64,000 nt of DNA from Cyclobacteriaceae bacterium (GTDB taxonomy: Bacteria > Bacteroidota > Bacteroidia > Cytophagales > Cyclobacteriaceae): positions 248,001-312,000 of the forward strand of contig JANQOR010000038.1 of the NCBI GenBank assembly GCA_028285685.1. The letters run 5' to 3'. The stretch's first letter is position 1. The number at the start of each line of letters is the position of its first letter. The position numbers were made by a program, and so were the translations under genes. Below the pieces are notes generated by a model. The model was not told the DNA's origin. It searched no databases and saw only the letters and a list, made by a program, of their open reading frames with translations. Shown one piece after another: positions 1-9,531 of the stretch.

Positions 1-646
1 GAACAATATCTTGGCAATGAAGGTCGATATGGTTGTGATGCGACATTCTAGCCCGGGAGCGCCTCATTTTCTTTCGAATCACATTGATGCAAACATTATC
101 AACGCTGGGGACGGCACCCATGAGCATCCAACCCAGGCCTTGCTCGATGCTTTTTCAATTATGGAACGGGTTGGGAAGGTCAAGGGTAAAAAGGTTGTTA
201 TAGTGGGTGATATTCTCCATTCACGTGTTGCTCTCTCAAATATTTATGCACTTCAAATACTGGGAGCCAAAGTTATGGTTTGCGGCCCAGCCACATTACT
301 TCCTAAACACATCAAAGAGTTGGGAGTAGAAGTTCAGACCGACATAAGACAAGCGTTAGAATGGTGTGATGTGGCTAATATTCTCAGGATACAATTGGAA
401 CGTCAACAAATGAGTTATTTCCCTTCACTCAGAGAGTATTCCCAGTACTTCGGAGTGAACAAGAAATTACTTGATTCTCTAAATAAGGAAATCACCATCA
501 TGCATCCCGGTCCTATAAATCGGGGGATTGAAATTACCAGTGATGTGGCAGATTCTGAACACTCAATCATCCTGGATCAGGTGGAAAATGGTGTGGCTAT
601 CCGTATGGCGGTTCTCTACCTATTAGCGGGAGTGAGTTCAAACTAG
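1..646 (+). CDS. pyrB: aspartate carbamoyltransferase catalytic chain, 5'-truncated by window edge
   Basis: Second step of pyrimidine synthesis: carbamoyl phosphate plus L-aspartate gives N-carbamoyl-L-aspartate. The frame is open to the left edge (codons from base 2), so the ORF start at a TTG near base 11 is not the real start; about the N-terminal third, including the STRT-type carbamoyl-phosphate loop, lies outside. Visible hallmarks are HEHPTQALLDAF (carbamoyl-phosphate binding His and Gln), a Rossmann-like VVIVGDILHSRVALSN segment for the aspartate domain, and MHPGPINRGIEI near the C terminus. Family members are about 310 residues, which fits the 215 seen here. It ends tail-to-tail with purB; the two stop codons share the palindrome CTAG. 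Identification is secure; the regulatory chain PyrI is not in view. Confidence 0.95.
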   Translation, partial: NNILAMKVDMVVMRHSSPGAPHFLSNHIDANIINAGDGTHEHPTQALLDAFSIMERVGKVKGKKVVIVGDILHSRVALSNIYALQILGAKVMVCGPATLLPKHIKELGVEVQTDIRQALEWCDVANILRIQLERQQMSYFPSLREYSQYFGVNKKLLDSLNKEITIMHPGPINRGIEITSDVADSEHSIILDQVENGVAIRMAVLYLLAGVSSN

Positions 647-1986
647 CTACCTACATAGTTGAATGGTGTAATCTGATTCAGCTCTTCTTTGACCTGATCT
701 GATACATCAAGACCACCAATAAATCCTTTGATCGCCTCCTCATTTATTTCTTCGTTCGTTCGAGTTAGCGATTTGAGTGCCTCAAAGGGTTTTGGATATC
801 CTTCACGTCTTAAAATTGTTTGAATAGCTTCGGCTACTACAGCCCAGTTATCATTAAGATCTGCGCTGGTGGCCGCCTCGTTAACGTTTATCTTCGCAAG
901 GCCTTTCTCTAATGATTGCACAGCCAGGAAAGAGTGAGCAATAGGAACACCTATGTTTCTTAACACCGTTGAATCTGTCAAATCTCGTTGCAATCTTGAG
1001 ATAGGTAGTTTGGTACTTAAATGTTCAAGCAAGGCATTGGCAATTCCAAAGTTACCTTCCGCATTCTCAAAGTCGATGGGGTTCACTTTATGTGGCATTG
1101 CTGAGGAACCTACCTCGTCCTTCGCAATGGTCTGTGTAAAGTAATTCATGGAAATGTACTGCCAGATGTCTCGGCTCAGGTCAATGAGAATGGTGTTGAC
1201 CCGTTTTATACTGTCAAAAAGAGCAGCCAAATGATCATAGTGCTCTATTTGAGTCGTTGGATAACTTCTTTTGAGACCCAAGAACTTATGGACAAAGTCG
1301 TTGCCAAATGTATGCCAGTCGTGGTCTGGATACGCAACCGTGTGTGCATTGAAATTCCCAGTAGCCCCACCAAATTTAGCAGCAAATGGAACTTGTGTCA
1401 GTGTATGTAACTGCTCCTTTAATCTGCTAACAAAAACGCCAAACTCTTTTCCCAATCGAGTAGGGGAGGCAGGCTGTCCATGTGTTTTCGCGAGCATTGG
1501 AATATCCTTCCATTTTTTAGAGAGTTCCCCTAACTTGGAAATGAACTCTTCTAATTTTGGAGTGAACACCTCCGTCATTGCATCTTTTAGCGAAAGAGGA
1601 ATTGCTGTGTTATTTATGTCCTGGGAGGTCAGACCAAAATGAATGAATTCCTTGAATTCTGATAAGCCCAGCGAATCAAATTTTTCTTTTATAAAGTATT
1701 CCACGGCCTTCACATCATGGTTTGTGGTTTTTTCGACCTCCTTGATTGCCTCAGCATCTTCCAGTGAAAATTCTTCGTAGATTTTTTTTAAGGTTGAATT
1801 TTGTCCCGGGTTATAGCCAGATAACTGAGGAATACCAGACTCTGATAAGGCGATGAAATACAAAATCTCAACCTTTACACGATATTGGATCAAGGCTTTT
1901 TCTGCAAAGTAGTTCGAGAGAATAGAAACTTTGTCTCTATATCTTCCATCAATAGGAGAAATACCTTCCAGAGGGTTGAAATCCAT
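643..1986 (-). CDS. purB: adenylosuccinate lyase
   Basis: Cytosolic homotetrameric lyase of the fumarase/aspartase superfamily, used twice in purine synthesis (SAICAR to AICAR plus fumarate; adenylosuccinate to AMP plus fumarate). The 447-residue length is typical of the E. coli-like longer type. Superfamily segments are visible in order: TTNHDV near residue 87, FGLTSQD near 117, THGQPASPT near 168, and the mobile signature loop GSSAMPHKVNPI near 293 that carries the catalytic Ser. The N terminus (NPLEGISPIDGRY) is that of PurB, which separates it from ArgH and fumarase. Its stop overlaps the pyrB stop by two bases on the other strand. Start ATG at 1986 is followed upstream by a 160-bp gap holding the promoter of the next, divergent gene. 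Confidence 0.96.
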   Translation of the reverse strand: MDFNPLEGISPIDGRYRDKVSILSNYFAEKALIQYRVKVEILYFIALSESGIPQLSGYNPGQNSTLKKIYEEFSLEDAEAIKEVEKTTNHDVKAVEYFIKEKFDSLGLSEFKEFIHFGLTSQDINNTAIPLSLKDAMTEVFTPKLEEFISKLGELSKKWKDIPMLAKTHGQPASPTRLGKEFGVFVSRLKEQLHTLTQVPFAAKFGGATGNFNAHTVAYPDHDWHTFGNDFVHKFLGLKRSYPTTQIEHYDHLAALFDSIKRVNTILIDLSRDIWQYISMNYFTQTIAKDEVGSSAMPHKVNPIDFENAEGNFGIANALLEHLSTKLPISRLQRDLTDSTVLRNIGVPIAHSFLAVQSLEKGLAKINVNEAATSADLNDNWAVVAEAIQTILRREGYPKPFEALKSLTRTNEEINEEAIKGFIGGLDVSDQVKEELNQITPFNYVGS

Positions 1987-2097
1987 ATTTTTATTGAAAA
2001 ATGAGAACGCAAAAGTACGTTATCCTGTTTACTTGAAGAAAGTCTTTCAAACATTGACAATTATTGACAGGTGCATATTGACTGTAGTCCACTTGAC

Positions 2098-2128
2098 TTG
2101 TCTGGTGCTAAGGTGAGAATTACCTTTG
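2098..2128 (+). promoter_or_regulatory. Bacteroidota-type promoter for the 2Fe-2S reductase gene
   Basis: TTG at 2098-2100 and TACCTTTG at 2121-2128 are separated by 20 bases and match the Bacteroidota housekeeping consensus (-33 TTG, -7 TAnnTTTG). The element lies 20 bases upstream of the ATG at 2148. Spacing and sequence are seen directly; promoter activity is inferred. Confidence 0.6.
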
Positions 2129-2147
2129 CGCCGCAAAAAACCAAAAA

Positions 2148-3221
2148 ATGGCGTTCGGATTATTCAAAAAGAAAAAGGGAAAAGTAGACGAAAGATACTT
2201 GAAACTCACAGTTAAAGAAGTGGTTCATATAGCTAAGGACGCAGTGAACTTGGTATTTGAGAAACCTGATCGGTTTGAGTACGAACCTGGACAGTTTATC
2301 ACAATTATCTCTCAGGTTAATGGAAGCAAGGTCCGTCGTGCCTATTCACTTTGTACCACTCCATTTGAAGACGAGTATCCAGCGGTGACAGTTAAGCGTG
2401 TTGAGGGTGGAGCCATGTCTAACCACCTTAATGACAGCACAAGAGCAGGTGATGAACTAGAGATCATGGAGCCTATGGGGATGTTCACCACCGGGTATGA
2501 TGAAACAAAAGAGCGAAACGCAGTTTTCTTTGGAGGAGGCAGTGGTATAACCCCACTAATTTCTATCATTCGCTCCGTACTCTTAAAGGAACCGTCTAGC
2601 AACGTAACATTGGCGTATGCGAATCGAAGTGAGGAGTATATAATTTTCAAGGAGTTGATCAGGACACTCGAGGAAGATCATCCCGAACGATTTAGGGCTG
2701 TTCACATCTTGGAAAATGGTGATGCTGACTATAGCGGAAGACCTACGGCAGACATGATCACGGCGATTTGTAAGGAGGCAAATTGCGACGATCGAACAGA
2801 ATTCTATATCTGTGGCCCACAGCCTATGATGGATATTACACTTTCTAGCCTTGAGAGTTCGGGCTTCTCTAAGGATCAGATTCGAATGGAGAGTTTTGAA
2901 GCCGGAAAGACTTCCCCCAAGGAAATAATTGGTAAAGAGGAGGGTGGAAGCAGTGAAGTAACGATCTTACTGGATGGAGAAGAGCATTTAGTTAATGTCA
3001 AAAAGGGAGCTTCGGTTTTAGATACAGCTCTGGAAGCAGGCCTTGACATGCCATATTCCTGCCAGAGTGGGCTCTGCACAGCGTGTCGTGGAAAATGTTT
3101 AGAAGGCGAAATCAGTACCGATGAAGCGGAGGGGCTTTCTCAGGAGGAGCTGGATGAAGGTTATGTCCTTACCTGCGTAGGTAAGCCGGTGACGGATCAA
3201 ATCAAGGTGGAGATCGGATAA
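2148..3221 (+). CDS. FNR-type flavin oxidoreductase with C-terminal 2Fe-2S ferredoxin domain (PaaE-like)
   Basis: Single-polypeptide electron-transfer protein moving electrons from NAD(P)H through FAD to a plant-type 2Fe-2S cluster. Domain order: FAD-binding barrel with RRAYSLCT at about residue 63 (flavin-binding RxYS), GGAMSNHL at about 87; NAD(P)-binding domain with GGGSGITP at about 129 and ICGPQPMM at about 221; C-terminal ferredoxin domain with cluster cysteines C305, C310, C313 and C343. This order is that of PaaE/HmpB-like ring-hydroxylase reductases and class IA NADH oxidoreductases. No oxygenase or phenylacetyl-CoA gene lies nearby, so the partner is unknown; in Bacteroidota such lone reductases are common and often annotated as ferredoxin-NADP reductase. 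Its stop directly abuts the stop of the convergent kinase. Confidence 0.9.
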   Translation: MAFGLFKKKKGKVDERYLKLTVKEVVHIAKDAVNLVFEKPDRFEYEPGQFITIISQVNGSKVRRAYSLCTTPFEDEYPAVTVKRVEGGAMSNHLNDSTRAGDELEIMEPMGMFTTGYDETKERNAVFFGGGSGITPLISIIRSVLLKEPSSNVTLAYANRSEEYIIFKELIRTLEEDHPERFRAVHILENGDADYSGRPTADMITAICKEANCDDRTEFYICGPQPMMDITLSSLESSGFSKDQIRMESFEAGKTSPKEIIGKEEGGSSEVTILLDGEEHLVNVKKGASVLDTALEAGLDMPYSCQSGLCTACRGKCLEGEISTDEAEGLSQEELDEGYVLTCVGKPVTDQIKVEIG

Positions 3222-5447
3222 CTACGCTTCTTTGAACTTCAGGAAGAAGGTGGTGCCCTTTCCCAGCTCACTCTCACAAAAGATTTCTCCTTCCATAGCT
3301 GTGACAAATTTCTTAACGATCGAGAGGCCAAGACCAGTAGATTTCTCGTTACTGGTCGGTTTTGCAGTCAAAGTCTTGAACCTGTTAAATAGGTTTTTCT
3401 GCTCTTCCTCACTTATACCGGGACCTTCGTCTTGAACTGAGACTACCTGGTAGCCCTCTTCATTCTTTAGGTCTATTAGAAGCTTTTTACCAGGATCTGA
3501 AAACTTAATGCCATTAGATATTAAGTTGTCCATTATTTGCTCAAAGTAGTTGGAATCTACCTCCGAGAAGTGGGTCTCCTTTGCATTATAAGCTTTTTCA
3601 ATGGTAATATTTTTCTTAGATGCCAAATGCTCAAAGTTTTCAGATGAACGACTCAGTAGTTTGGTCAGGTCTTCCCGTGACATGCTCAAATTGACCTTCA
3701 TGTCTTCAATGGCACTGATGTCAAGCACCTTGTCAATGATGTCGGTCATCTTTTGTGTCGACATTTTTATTAAATGGAGGTACTTTTCGGAGTCCTCTCC
3801 CTCGGTCACGGTCTTCACGCCGACTACTAACTGCATGAGACCCTTTATCATATTCAGCGGATTTCGGAGGTCATGGGCCACTACACCCATCAATGTGTTT
3901 TTCTCCTCATTTAGCCACTTCAGTTTCTTATTTTGTCTTTGGATCAAGAAATAAGATCGACCCAAGGTGAGGAGTAGAAGAAAGACGAGAATCAGAGCGA
4001 GGAGAACGTACATTCGTTCGCGTTTTTCGGCCGCCAGTTTTTCCTCGAAGGCCATCTCGGTCGCCAGTTGCTCTGCCCTCATTGCCTCAACCTGCTTTCG
4101 AAATTCATATTCCGCGGCAAGCTGATTCGCTTTTTCGATATTTTTGGTTTCCTGGAGCGAATCTGACAAAACTCTGTAAGATTCAAGATGAGCTAGAGCT
4201 GCTGAAGTATTGCCTTGATTTTTTTGAAATCTGTACAGAGAAAGAAGCGTTTCTTTTACATCATTGTTGAGATTAGCTTCGAGTGCAAGTTCCAGTGATT
4301 TGTTTAGCGATCGAAGTGCGCTATTCAGTTCACCTCTTTTTTCAAACAATTCTCCCAGACCTTTGTAAACACTGGTGAGTATCCCAACATCTTCACATTG
4401 CAGTCCGTTGATAAGTGCTTTATCCAGGTAGTAGCTAGCTGAGTCGAGTTGATTTTGAGAAACGTACAAGTCTCCGAGCCCTTCCTGGGGGTAGTAGTCG
4501 AAACATGGAACATTCGTCTCAGAGCTAATTTTCAAGGCCTTCCAAAGTGCGTTTTTGGCATTTATCGTGTCCCCTCTTTTGAGATAGATGTACGAAATGT
4601 TGTTTAGCAGTGTAGCCTCATCTTCTCTATCTCCCAAAATGCCGGATTTTTCCAGTGCCTCTTCATAGTAGCTAAGGGCCGTCTCCTGGTTATTCATATT
4701 GTCGTAGACGACACCTAAGTTGTTAAGAATCAGAATTTCCCCCTGCGCATCTTGCGTTTCAACAGCGATCTCCCGTGCTTGAAGATAATGATCCACAGCA
4801 TCAGCGTACAACCCCATGAAGTCATAAACTATTCCAATTTGGTTAAGAGCTTGGGCGAGCTCCTCAAGTTCCCCGCCCTTTTCATAGTATTCCTTGGCTT
4901 GAATACCATATCTCAAAGCCTCTGAGTTTTTCCCACGAACGTTGTGAATGATTCCAAGAGAGTAGTTGGCTTCAGCTATTCCGAAAGTGTAGTCAAACTC
5001 AATTGCAGCGTCCAAAGATTTTTGAAGAAAGTAAATGGCTGAATCATTCTCGTTCTTGTTTTGGTGGACCAAGGACATATTCCAATAAGTATCGGAGATT
5101 TTATCTCCCAATGCTAATTTTTCAAACCTTCCAATGGCTCGATTTAGTAAAAGATGTCCAGAGTCGAACTCTAATTCATAGAAGAACAATCCAAGCTTAG
5201 CTTCACTTTGAGCTATGAGCTTTTCTGATTCTATGTTTTGTGATAGTAGATAAGCCCTTTTTGCAGCGTCAAATCCGCTTGAGTCGGACAGGCCATGCTC
5301 ACGGGCCATCTCAAGTAGCAATTTTATTTTCGTGGTGTCCTCTTTAGCAGAAGTGTAAGACCGATTCAAGCTGTCAATGACAGTAGTTTGTGAATAAGCT
5401 GTGAGACTTACTGCGAACAGACTGGTAAAGAGGATACTTGACCTCAT
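3222..5447 (-). CDS. TPR-repeat membrane sensor histidine kinase
   Basis: 741 residues. Sec signal peptide (cleavage near SYSQ, residue 20), then roughly residues 40-430 of tandem tetratricopeptide repeats (for example LNNLGVVYDNMNNQETALSYYEEAL) predicted in the periplasm, a coiled-coil linker, one membrane segment at about 479-502, and a cytoplasmic kinase core: HisKA with phosphoacceptor H525 in VVAHDLRNP, N-box near 640, DEGPGIS near 673 and GLGLS near 705. It should autophosphorylate in response to a periplasmic protein or peptide signal read by the TPRs. No response regulator is adjacent, so it is an orphan kinase whose partner lies elsewhere. Class assignment is strong; the signal is unknown. 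Confidence 0.92.
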   Translation of the reverse strand: MRSSILFTSLFAVSLTAYSQTTVIDSLNRSYTSAKEDTTKIKLLLEMAREHGLSDSSGFDAAKRAYLLSQNIESEKLIAQSEAKLGLFFYELEFDSGHLLLNRAIGRFEKLALGDKISDTYWNMSLVHQNKNENDSAIYFLQKSLDAAIEFDYTFGIAEANYSLGIIHNVRGKNSEALRYGIQAKEYYEKGGELEELAQALNQIGIVYDFMGLYADAVDHYLQAREIAVETQDAQGEILILNNLGVVYDNMNNQETALSYYEEALEKSGILGDREDEATLLNNISYIYLKRGDTINAKNALWKALKISSETNVPCFDYYPQEGLGDLYVSQNQLDSASYYLDKALINGLQCEDVGILTSVYKGLGELFEKRGELNSALRSLNKSLELALEANLNNDVKETLLSLYRFQKNQGNTSAALAHLESYRVLSDSLQETKNIEKANQLAAEYEFRKQVEAMRAEQLATEMAFEEKLAAEKRERMYVLLALILVFLLLLTLGRSYFLIQRQNKKLKWLNEEKNTLMGVVAHDLRNPLNMIKGLMQLVVGVKTVTEGEDSEKYLHLIKMSTQKMTDIIDKVLDISAIEDMKVNLSMSREDLTKLLSRSSENFEHLASKKNITIEKAYNAKETHFSEVDSNYFEQIMDNLISNGIKFSDPGKKLLIDLKNEEGYQVVSVQDEGPGISEEEQKNLFNRFKTLTAKPTSNEKSTGLGLSIVKKFVTAMEGEIFCESELGKGTTFFLKFKEA

Positions 5448-5557
5448 ATTAATGTGGAGCTGGTCTTCAAATATATATCAATTCGACCCTTTACAGAGAC
5501 GGTAACGAGATTTCTAATCACATTCTGTATTTTGGCGCCTCAATTAATTTTAACGAT

Positions 5558-8059
5558 ATGAAAGCCAGATTTCTAGCCCTCTTACTGTTCCCCGCAATGT
5601 TGCAAGCTCAGGTCAGAACCCCACTAGATTTTTTGGGGTATGAGTTGGGTGACAAATTCACAAGACATCACTTAGTTGTTGACTATTTTAATCATGTGGC
5701 AGAGAATTCCAAAAAAGTGGATCTTATCCAGTACGGAAAAACCTACGAAGATCGGCCTTTGCTTCTGGCGTTCGTTTCTTCCACAGAAAACCTTTCCAAT
5801 CTAGATCAAATCCGCCAGGATAACCTGAGGCGAGCAGGTGTTTTGGAAGGAACTCCGAATAGCAATGTTGCGATTGTTTGGCTAAGCTATAATGTGCACG
5901 GAAACGAGTCATCCTCTACGGAAGCTTCAATGGCGACTATCTATGAGCTTATTCAGGATAATCGAAGTGATTGGTTGGAAAATACCGTAGTAATAATTGA
6001 TCCTTGCATTAATCCGGATGGCAGGGATAGATACGCAAATTTTTTCTGGCAGTATGGAAATCAGCCATATAATCCCGATCCAAATTCACGCGAGCACGAC
6101 GAATTTTGGCCTGGTGGTAGAGCCAATCATTACCTCTTTGATTTGAATCGAGATTGGGCGTGGCAAACACAAACTGAAAGTAAAAGCAGATTGAAGGTCT
6201 ACAATTCCTGGCTCCCACAAGTCCATGTTGATTTTCATGAGCAAGGAGTGAACTCACCGTACTACTTTGCACCTGCGGCTCAGCCATATCACGAACTGAT
6301 CACTCAATTTCAGCGAGATTTTCAGACAGAGATCGGAAAAAATCATGCTAGGTACTTTGATGAGAACAATTGGTTTTATTTCACCAAGCAGGTATTTGAT
6401 CTGTTGTATCCAAGCTATGGTGACTCCTATCCTATATATAATGGATCTATCGGAATGACTTACGAACAGGCGGGCGGAGGCAGAGCTGGACTAGGGATCA
6501 TTAAACAGGAAGATGATTCCCTTACACTAAAGGATAGAATTGCGCACCATTACACCACCGGAATGTCTACAGTGGAAATTTCATCAAACAACTCAGACAG
6601 GCTACTTAGTGAGTTTGGTAAGTTCTTTGGCGACAACTCCACATTGAAGTACAAGACGTTTGTCTTAAAGCATGACGGCAATGATGACAAATTTAATGCA
6701 TTGAAATCTTGGCTGGAGTCGGTAGGAATAGAGTATGGAACAGCATCTAATGTTCGGGGCTTGCGAGGCTACAATTACAGAACAGGCGGATCAAGCGGTT
6801 TTACCATCAGCCCAAATGACCTTGTGGTGAGCACAAATCAACCTAAAGCAACCCTTGCTCATATTCTGTTTGAACCAAAAACCAAAGTGGTAGATTCAGT
6901 AACCTACGATATCACAGCTTGGGGCGTGCCGTATGCTTACGGTGTCCAGGCATTCGCAACATCACAGGTTGTACCTGTACGGGATTCACAAAAAAATTCC
7001 TTTGTGGCTCAAGAAGCTCCCGAAAAGACCTATGCTTTTTATGCCAAATGGAATTCACTTGACGATGCACGGTTCCTCGCAGAGCTGCTAAAAAGGGACA
7101 TAAAGGTTCGATTCACTGAAAGAGTGATCACTTACAAAGACCAGTCATTTGATAGGGGTACGCTGATCATTTCCAAAAGGGATAACAAAAAGTTGGGAGG
7201 TGACTTTGAAAAAATTGTTACAGATCTTGCAAACAGCAGTAATCGAACTATTTCGGCGATAGGAACTGGCTTTATGGATTCCGGACCCGACACAGGGAGC
7301 GGTGATGTCAGGTATCTTAAAAAACCTAAGATTGCCTTACTATCGGGTGATGGTGTATCCTCTTTGGCATTCGGCGCTACCTGGCATTTTATGGAACAAG
7401 ACCTTGGCTATCCGGTTACTGTGATCGGAACAGACTACTTTGGTCGCGTTAATCTTTCCACATATGACGTGATTATCATGCAGGATGGATGGTACAATAC
7501 GTTTAGGGAATCTCAAATGAAAAAATTGATGGAATGGGTTTCTGCGGGCGGTAAATTGGTGGCGGTGCAAGGGGCTCTTAACAAGTTAAAGGATAGTGAT
7601 TATTCTGATTTAAGTGAATACAACTCAGAAGATGAAAAGAAAGCTGCGGAAAAGAAAGAAGAGGAACGAGATGAAAGTGCCAAGCTAACACGGTATGAGG
7701 ATCAACAGCGAGAAAGTATAAAGAGCAATGCACCAGGAGCGATCTACAGGGTCAAAGTGGACAACAGTGACCCCTTGGCTTTTGGCTATTCCGACACCTA
7801 CTATACTTTAAAGATCAGGTCCAATAGAGTTGCATATTTGGAGGGAAGTAATGTCGGGATCATTGAGAAGAAAGATGACCTCTTAAGCGGTTTTGCAGGG
7901 GCATATGTTCGTGAGGACATGGCTAAATCGCTGGTTTTTGGTGTGGAATATAAAGGAAGAGGACAAATTGTTCACATAGTCGATGATCCCCTTTTCCGAT
8001 CGTTTTGGCAGAATGGAAAACTTCTCTTTGTTAACGCTCTATTCATGGTGGGACAGTAA
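5558..8059 (+). CDS. secreted M14-family zinc carboxypeptidase
   Basis: 833 residues with a Sec signal peptide ending near LQAQ (residue 18). The M14 metallopeptidase fold is supported by zinc-ligand motif HGNE (H114, E117), the NPDGRDR substrate-binding motif near 152, a second zinc region VDFHEQG (H227 the likely ligand), and GMTYEQAGG with E303 as the likely general base. After about residue 360 comes a long C-terminal part resembling the class I glutamine-amidotransferase-like/DUF4350 domain often fused to bacteroidete M14 proteins, with a lysine/glutamate-rich linker near 690. Probably a periplasmic or exported peptidase for peptide scavenging. It lies 12 bases ahead of the amidohydrolase lipoprotein, suggesting co-transcription. 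A possible -7 element, TATTTTGG, lies near 5530. Confidence 0.9.
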   Translation: MKARFLALLLFPAMLQAQVRTPLDFLGYELGDKFTRHHLVVDYFNHVAENSKKVDLIQYGKTYEDRPLLLAFVSSTENLSNLDQIRQDNLRRAGVLEGTPNSNVAIVWLSYNVHGNESSSTEASMATIYELIQDNRSDWLENTVVIIDPCINPDGRDRYANFFWQYGNQPYNPDPNSREHDEFWPGGRANHYLFDLNRDWAWQTQTESKSRLKVYNSWLPQVHVDFHEQGVNSPYYFAPAAQPYHELITQFQRDFQTEIGKNHARYFDENNWFYFTKQVFDLLYPSYGDSYPIYNGSIGMTYEQAGGGRAGLGIIKQEDDSLTLKDRIAHHYTTGMSTVEISSNNSDRLLSEFGKFFGDNSTLKYKTFVLKHDGNDDKFNALKSWLESVGIEYGTASNVRGLRGYNYRTGGSSGFTISPNDLVVSTNQPKATLAHILFEPKTKVVDSVTYDITAWGVPYAYGVQAFATSQVVPVRDSQKNSFVAQEAPEKTYAFYAKWNSLDDARFLAELLKRDIKVRFTERVITYKDQSFDRGTLIISKRDNKKLGGDFEKIVTDLANSSNRTISAIGTGFMDSGPDTGSGDVRYLKKPKIALLSGDGVSSLAFGATWHFMEQDLGYPVTVIGTDYFGRVNLSTYDVIIMQDGWYNTFRESQMKKLMEWVSAGGKLVAVQGALNKLKDSDYSDLSEYNSEDEKKAAEKKEEERDESAKLTRYEDQQRESIKSNAPGAIYRVKVDNSDPLAFGYSDTYYTLKIRSNRVAYLEGSNVGIIEKKDDLLSGFAGAYVREDMAKSLVFGVEYKGRGQIVHIVDDPLFRSFWQNGKLLFVNALFMVGQ

Positions 8060-8071
8060 ATTAAAAGTCGT

Positions 8072-9520
8072 ATGAAGACCTTTCCAGTTCTAGCTCTACT
8101 ACTCTGGTTGTGCTCATGTTCTCCAAGACAGGAGATGTACGATGATGCTTACTGCATTGCGAATATTACAACGGTAGATGTTGAGCAAGGCCTTCGTGAA
8201 TCCATGACTGTGATTGTGAAGGGTGATCGCATCTTAAAAATTGATAAATCAGTCAATTTTAACCTCTCCCCCTCTAATCAAATTGTGGATGGAACTGGCA
8301 AATTCCTGATTCCTGGTCTCTGGGATGCACATGTGCATTTTGCTTACCTCGAGGAGTTGGCGCCAGCGATGTTTGATCTTTTTCTAGCTCACGGAATAAC
8401 CAGCGTCCGCGATACTGGTGGGCGGTTGGGCTTTGTGAAAGAATGGAAGGATCGGGCACTTGCTTCACCGCGTGATGCGCCAAGGGTGATGATTGCAGGT
8501 CCGTTGTTGGATGGTATGCCTAATGTGTATGACGGCAGTACGGCGACTCGACCACCTTTATCTCTTGGTGCCATGGATGTCGAAGAGGCTGTTGCACTAG
8601 TTGATCGATTTGATAGTGTGGGGGTAGACCTTATCAAAGCCTACGAAATGCTCACTCCGGAGCAGTTTGAAGCAATAGCAAAGCGTGCACGCGAGAGGGG
8701 GCTTAAGGTCACCGGACATGTTCCGCTTAGCATGGATGTGATTTCTGCATCAAACGCGGGAATGAATAGCATGGAACATCTCCGAAACCTTGAGATGTCC
8801 TTTGCCAGTAACTCTGACGAACTCTTGGCAGCTCGAAGGAAAATGCTTAGAGAGGGTTCCTCACTGCCGGGAGGAGATCTCCGAGCAAACCTGCATAGTG
8901 CACAAAGATTGGTGGCGATTGAAAACTACGACGAAGATAGAGCAACTGAGGTTTTGACAGTTTTAGCTAAGAACAAAACATGGCAAGTTCCAACGCTCTC
9001 CATTATGACGAACTCAACAAATCAGCCTTTTACAAGACCCGAGTGGAAGGCCAGTTTTCGATACCTGCCAGAACCAGTGCGGACAAGTTGGATTGAAGGA
9101 TCGGAGCGAGTCGCAGCCCTCCCAATTACTGAGGACAGGACAACGTATTCGGAGTGGTTGAAGAAAATGACTGGTAAGATCAACGAAGCAGGAATAGGGA
9201 TTATGGCAGGTACAGACTGTCCAATCTTTTTTCTAACTCCAGGACTCAGCTTGCATGAAGAACTTTCTCTGTTAGTTGAGTCAGGTTTGAGCCCTATGGA
9301 GGCGATTGATGCTGCTACATTAGCGCCTGCTAAATATTTCAAACTTGAAAAAGAGCTTGGTCTGATCAAAGAGGGCTATCTAGCAGATATGGTAGTCCTT
9401 AATTCAAACCCGCTTAACGATATCAACAACACTAAGGACATAAATGCTGTCATCCGAAATGGAAAGTTACGAACACGATCAGATTTAGATCAAATGTTAG
9501 AAGCACTAGCGGCAAAATAG
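8072..9520 (+). CDS. lipoprotein amidohydrolase (imidazolonepropionase/prolidase-like)
   Basis: 482 residues. The N terminus is a lipoprotein signal with Cys at residue 16 in a LCSC lipobox. Metal-dependent amidohydrolase motifs are in order: DAHVH (H87, H89), K189 in LIKAYE (the candidate carboxylated bridging lysine), H216 in TGHVP, H236 in MEHL, and D382 in AGTDCP, giving the usual binuclear centre. The C terminus (GYLADMVVLNSNPL) is the conserved outer barrel segment. Members of this subgroup hydrolyse cyclic amides or Xaa-Pro dipeptides; substrate cannot be read here. It lies 12 bases downstream of the M14 carboxypeptidase, consistent with a two-gene exported peptide-degradation operon. 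It converges with the DUF3179 gene 11 bases away. Confidence 0.9.
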   Translation: MKTFPVLALLLWLCSCSPRQEMYDDAYCIANITTVDVEQGLRESMTVIVKGDRILKIDKSVNFNLSPSNQIVDGTGKFLIPGLWDAHVHFAYLEELAPAMFDLFLAHGITSVRDTGGRLGFVKEWKDRALASPRDAPRVMIAGPLLDGMPNVYDGSTATRPPLSLGAMDVEEAVALVDRFDSVGVDLIKAYEMLTPEQFEAIAKRARERGLKVTGHVPLSMDVISASNAGMNSMEHLRNLEMSFASNSDELLAARRKMLREGSSLPGGDLRANLHSAQRLVAIENYDEDRATEVLTVLAKNKTWQVPTLSIMTNSTNQPFTRPEWKASFRYLPEPVRTSWIEGSERVAALPITEDRTTYSEWLKKMTGKINEAGIGIMAGTDCPIFFLTPGLSLHEELSLLVESGLSPMEAIDAATLAPAKYFKLEKELGLIKEGYLADMVVLNSNPLNDINNTKDINAVIRNGKLRTRSDLDQMLEALAAK

Positions 9521-9531
9521 AAGCTTGTTGA

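Noticed and set aside
953-1642. Plus-strand ORFs of 63 and 123 aa antisense to purB
   Set aside because: They lie fully inside a strongly conserved gene on the other strand and have no recognisable domain; frame shadows.
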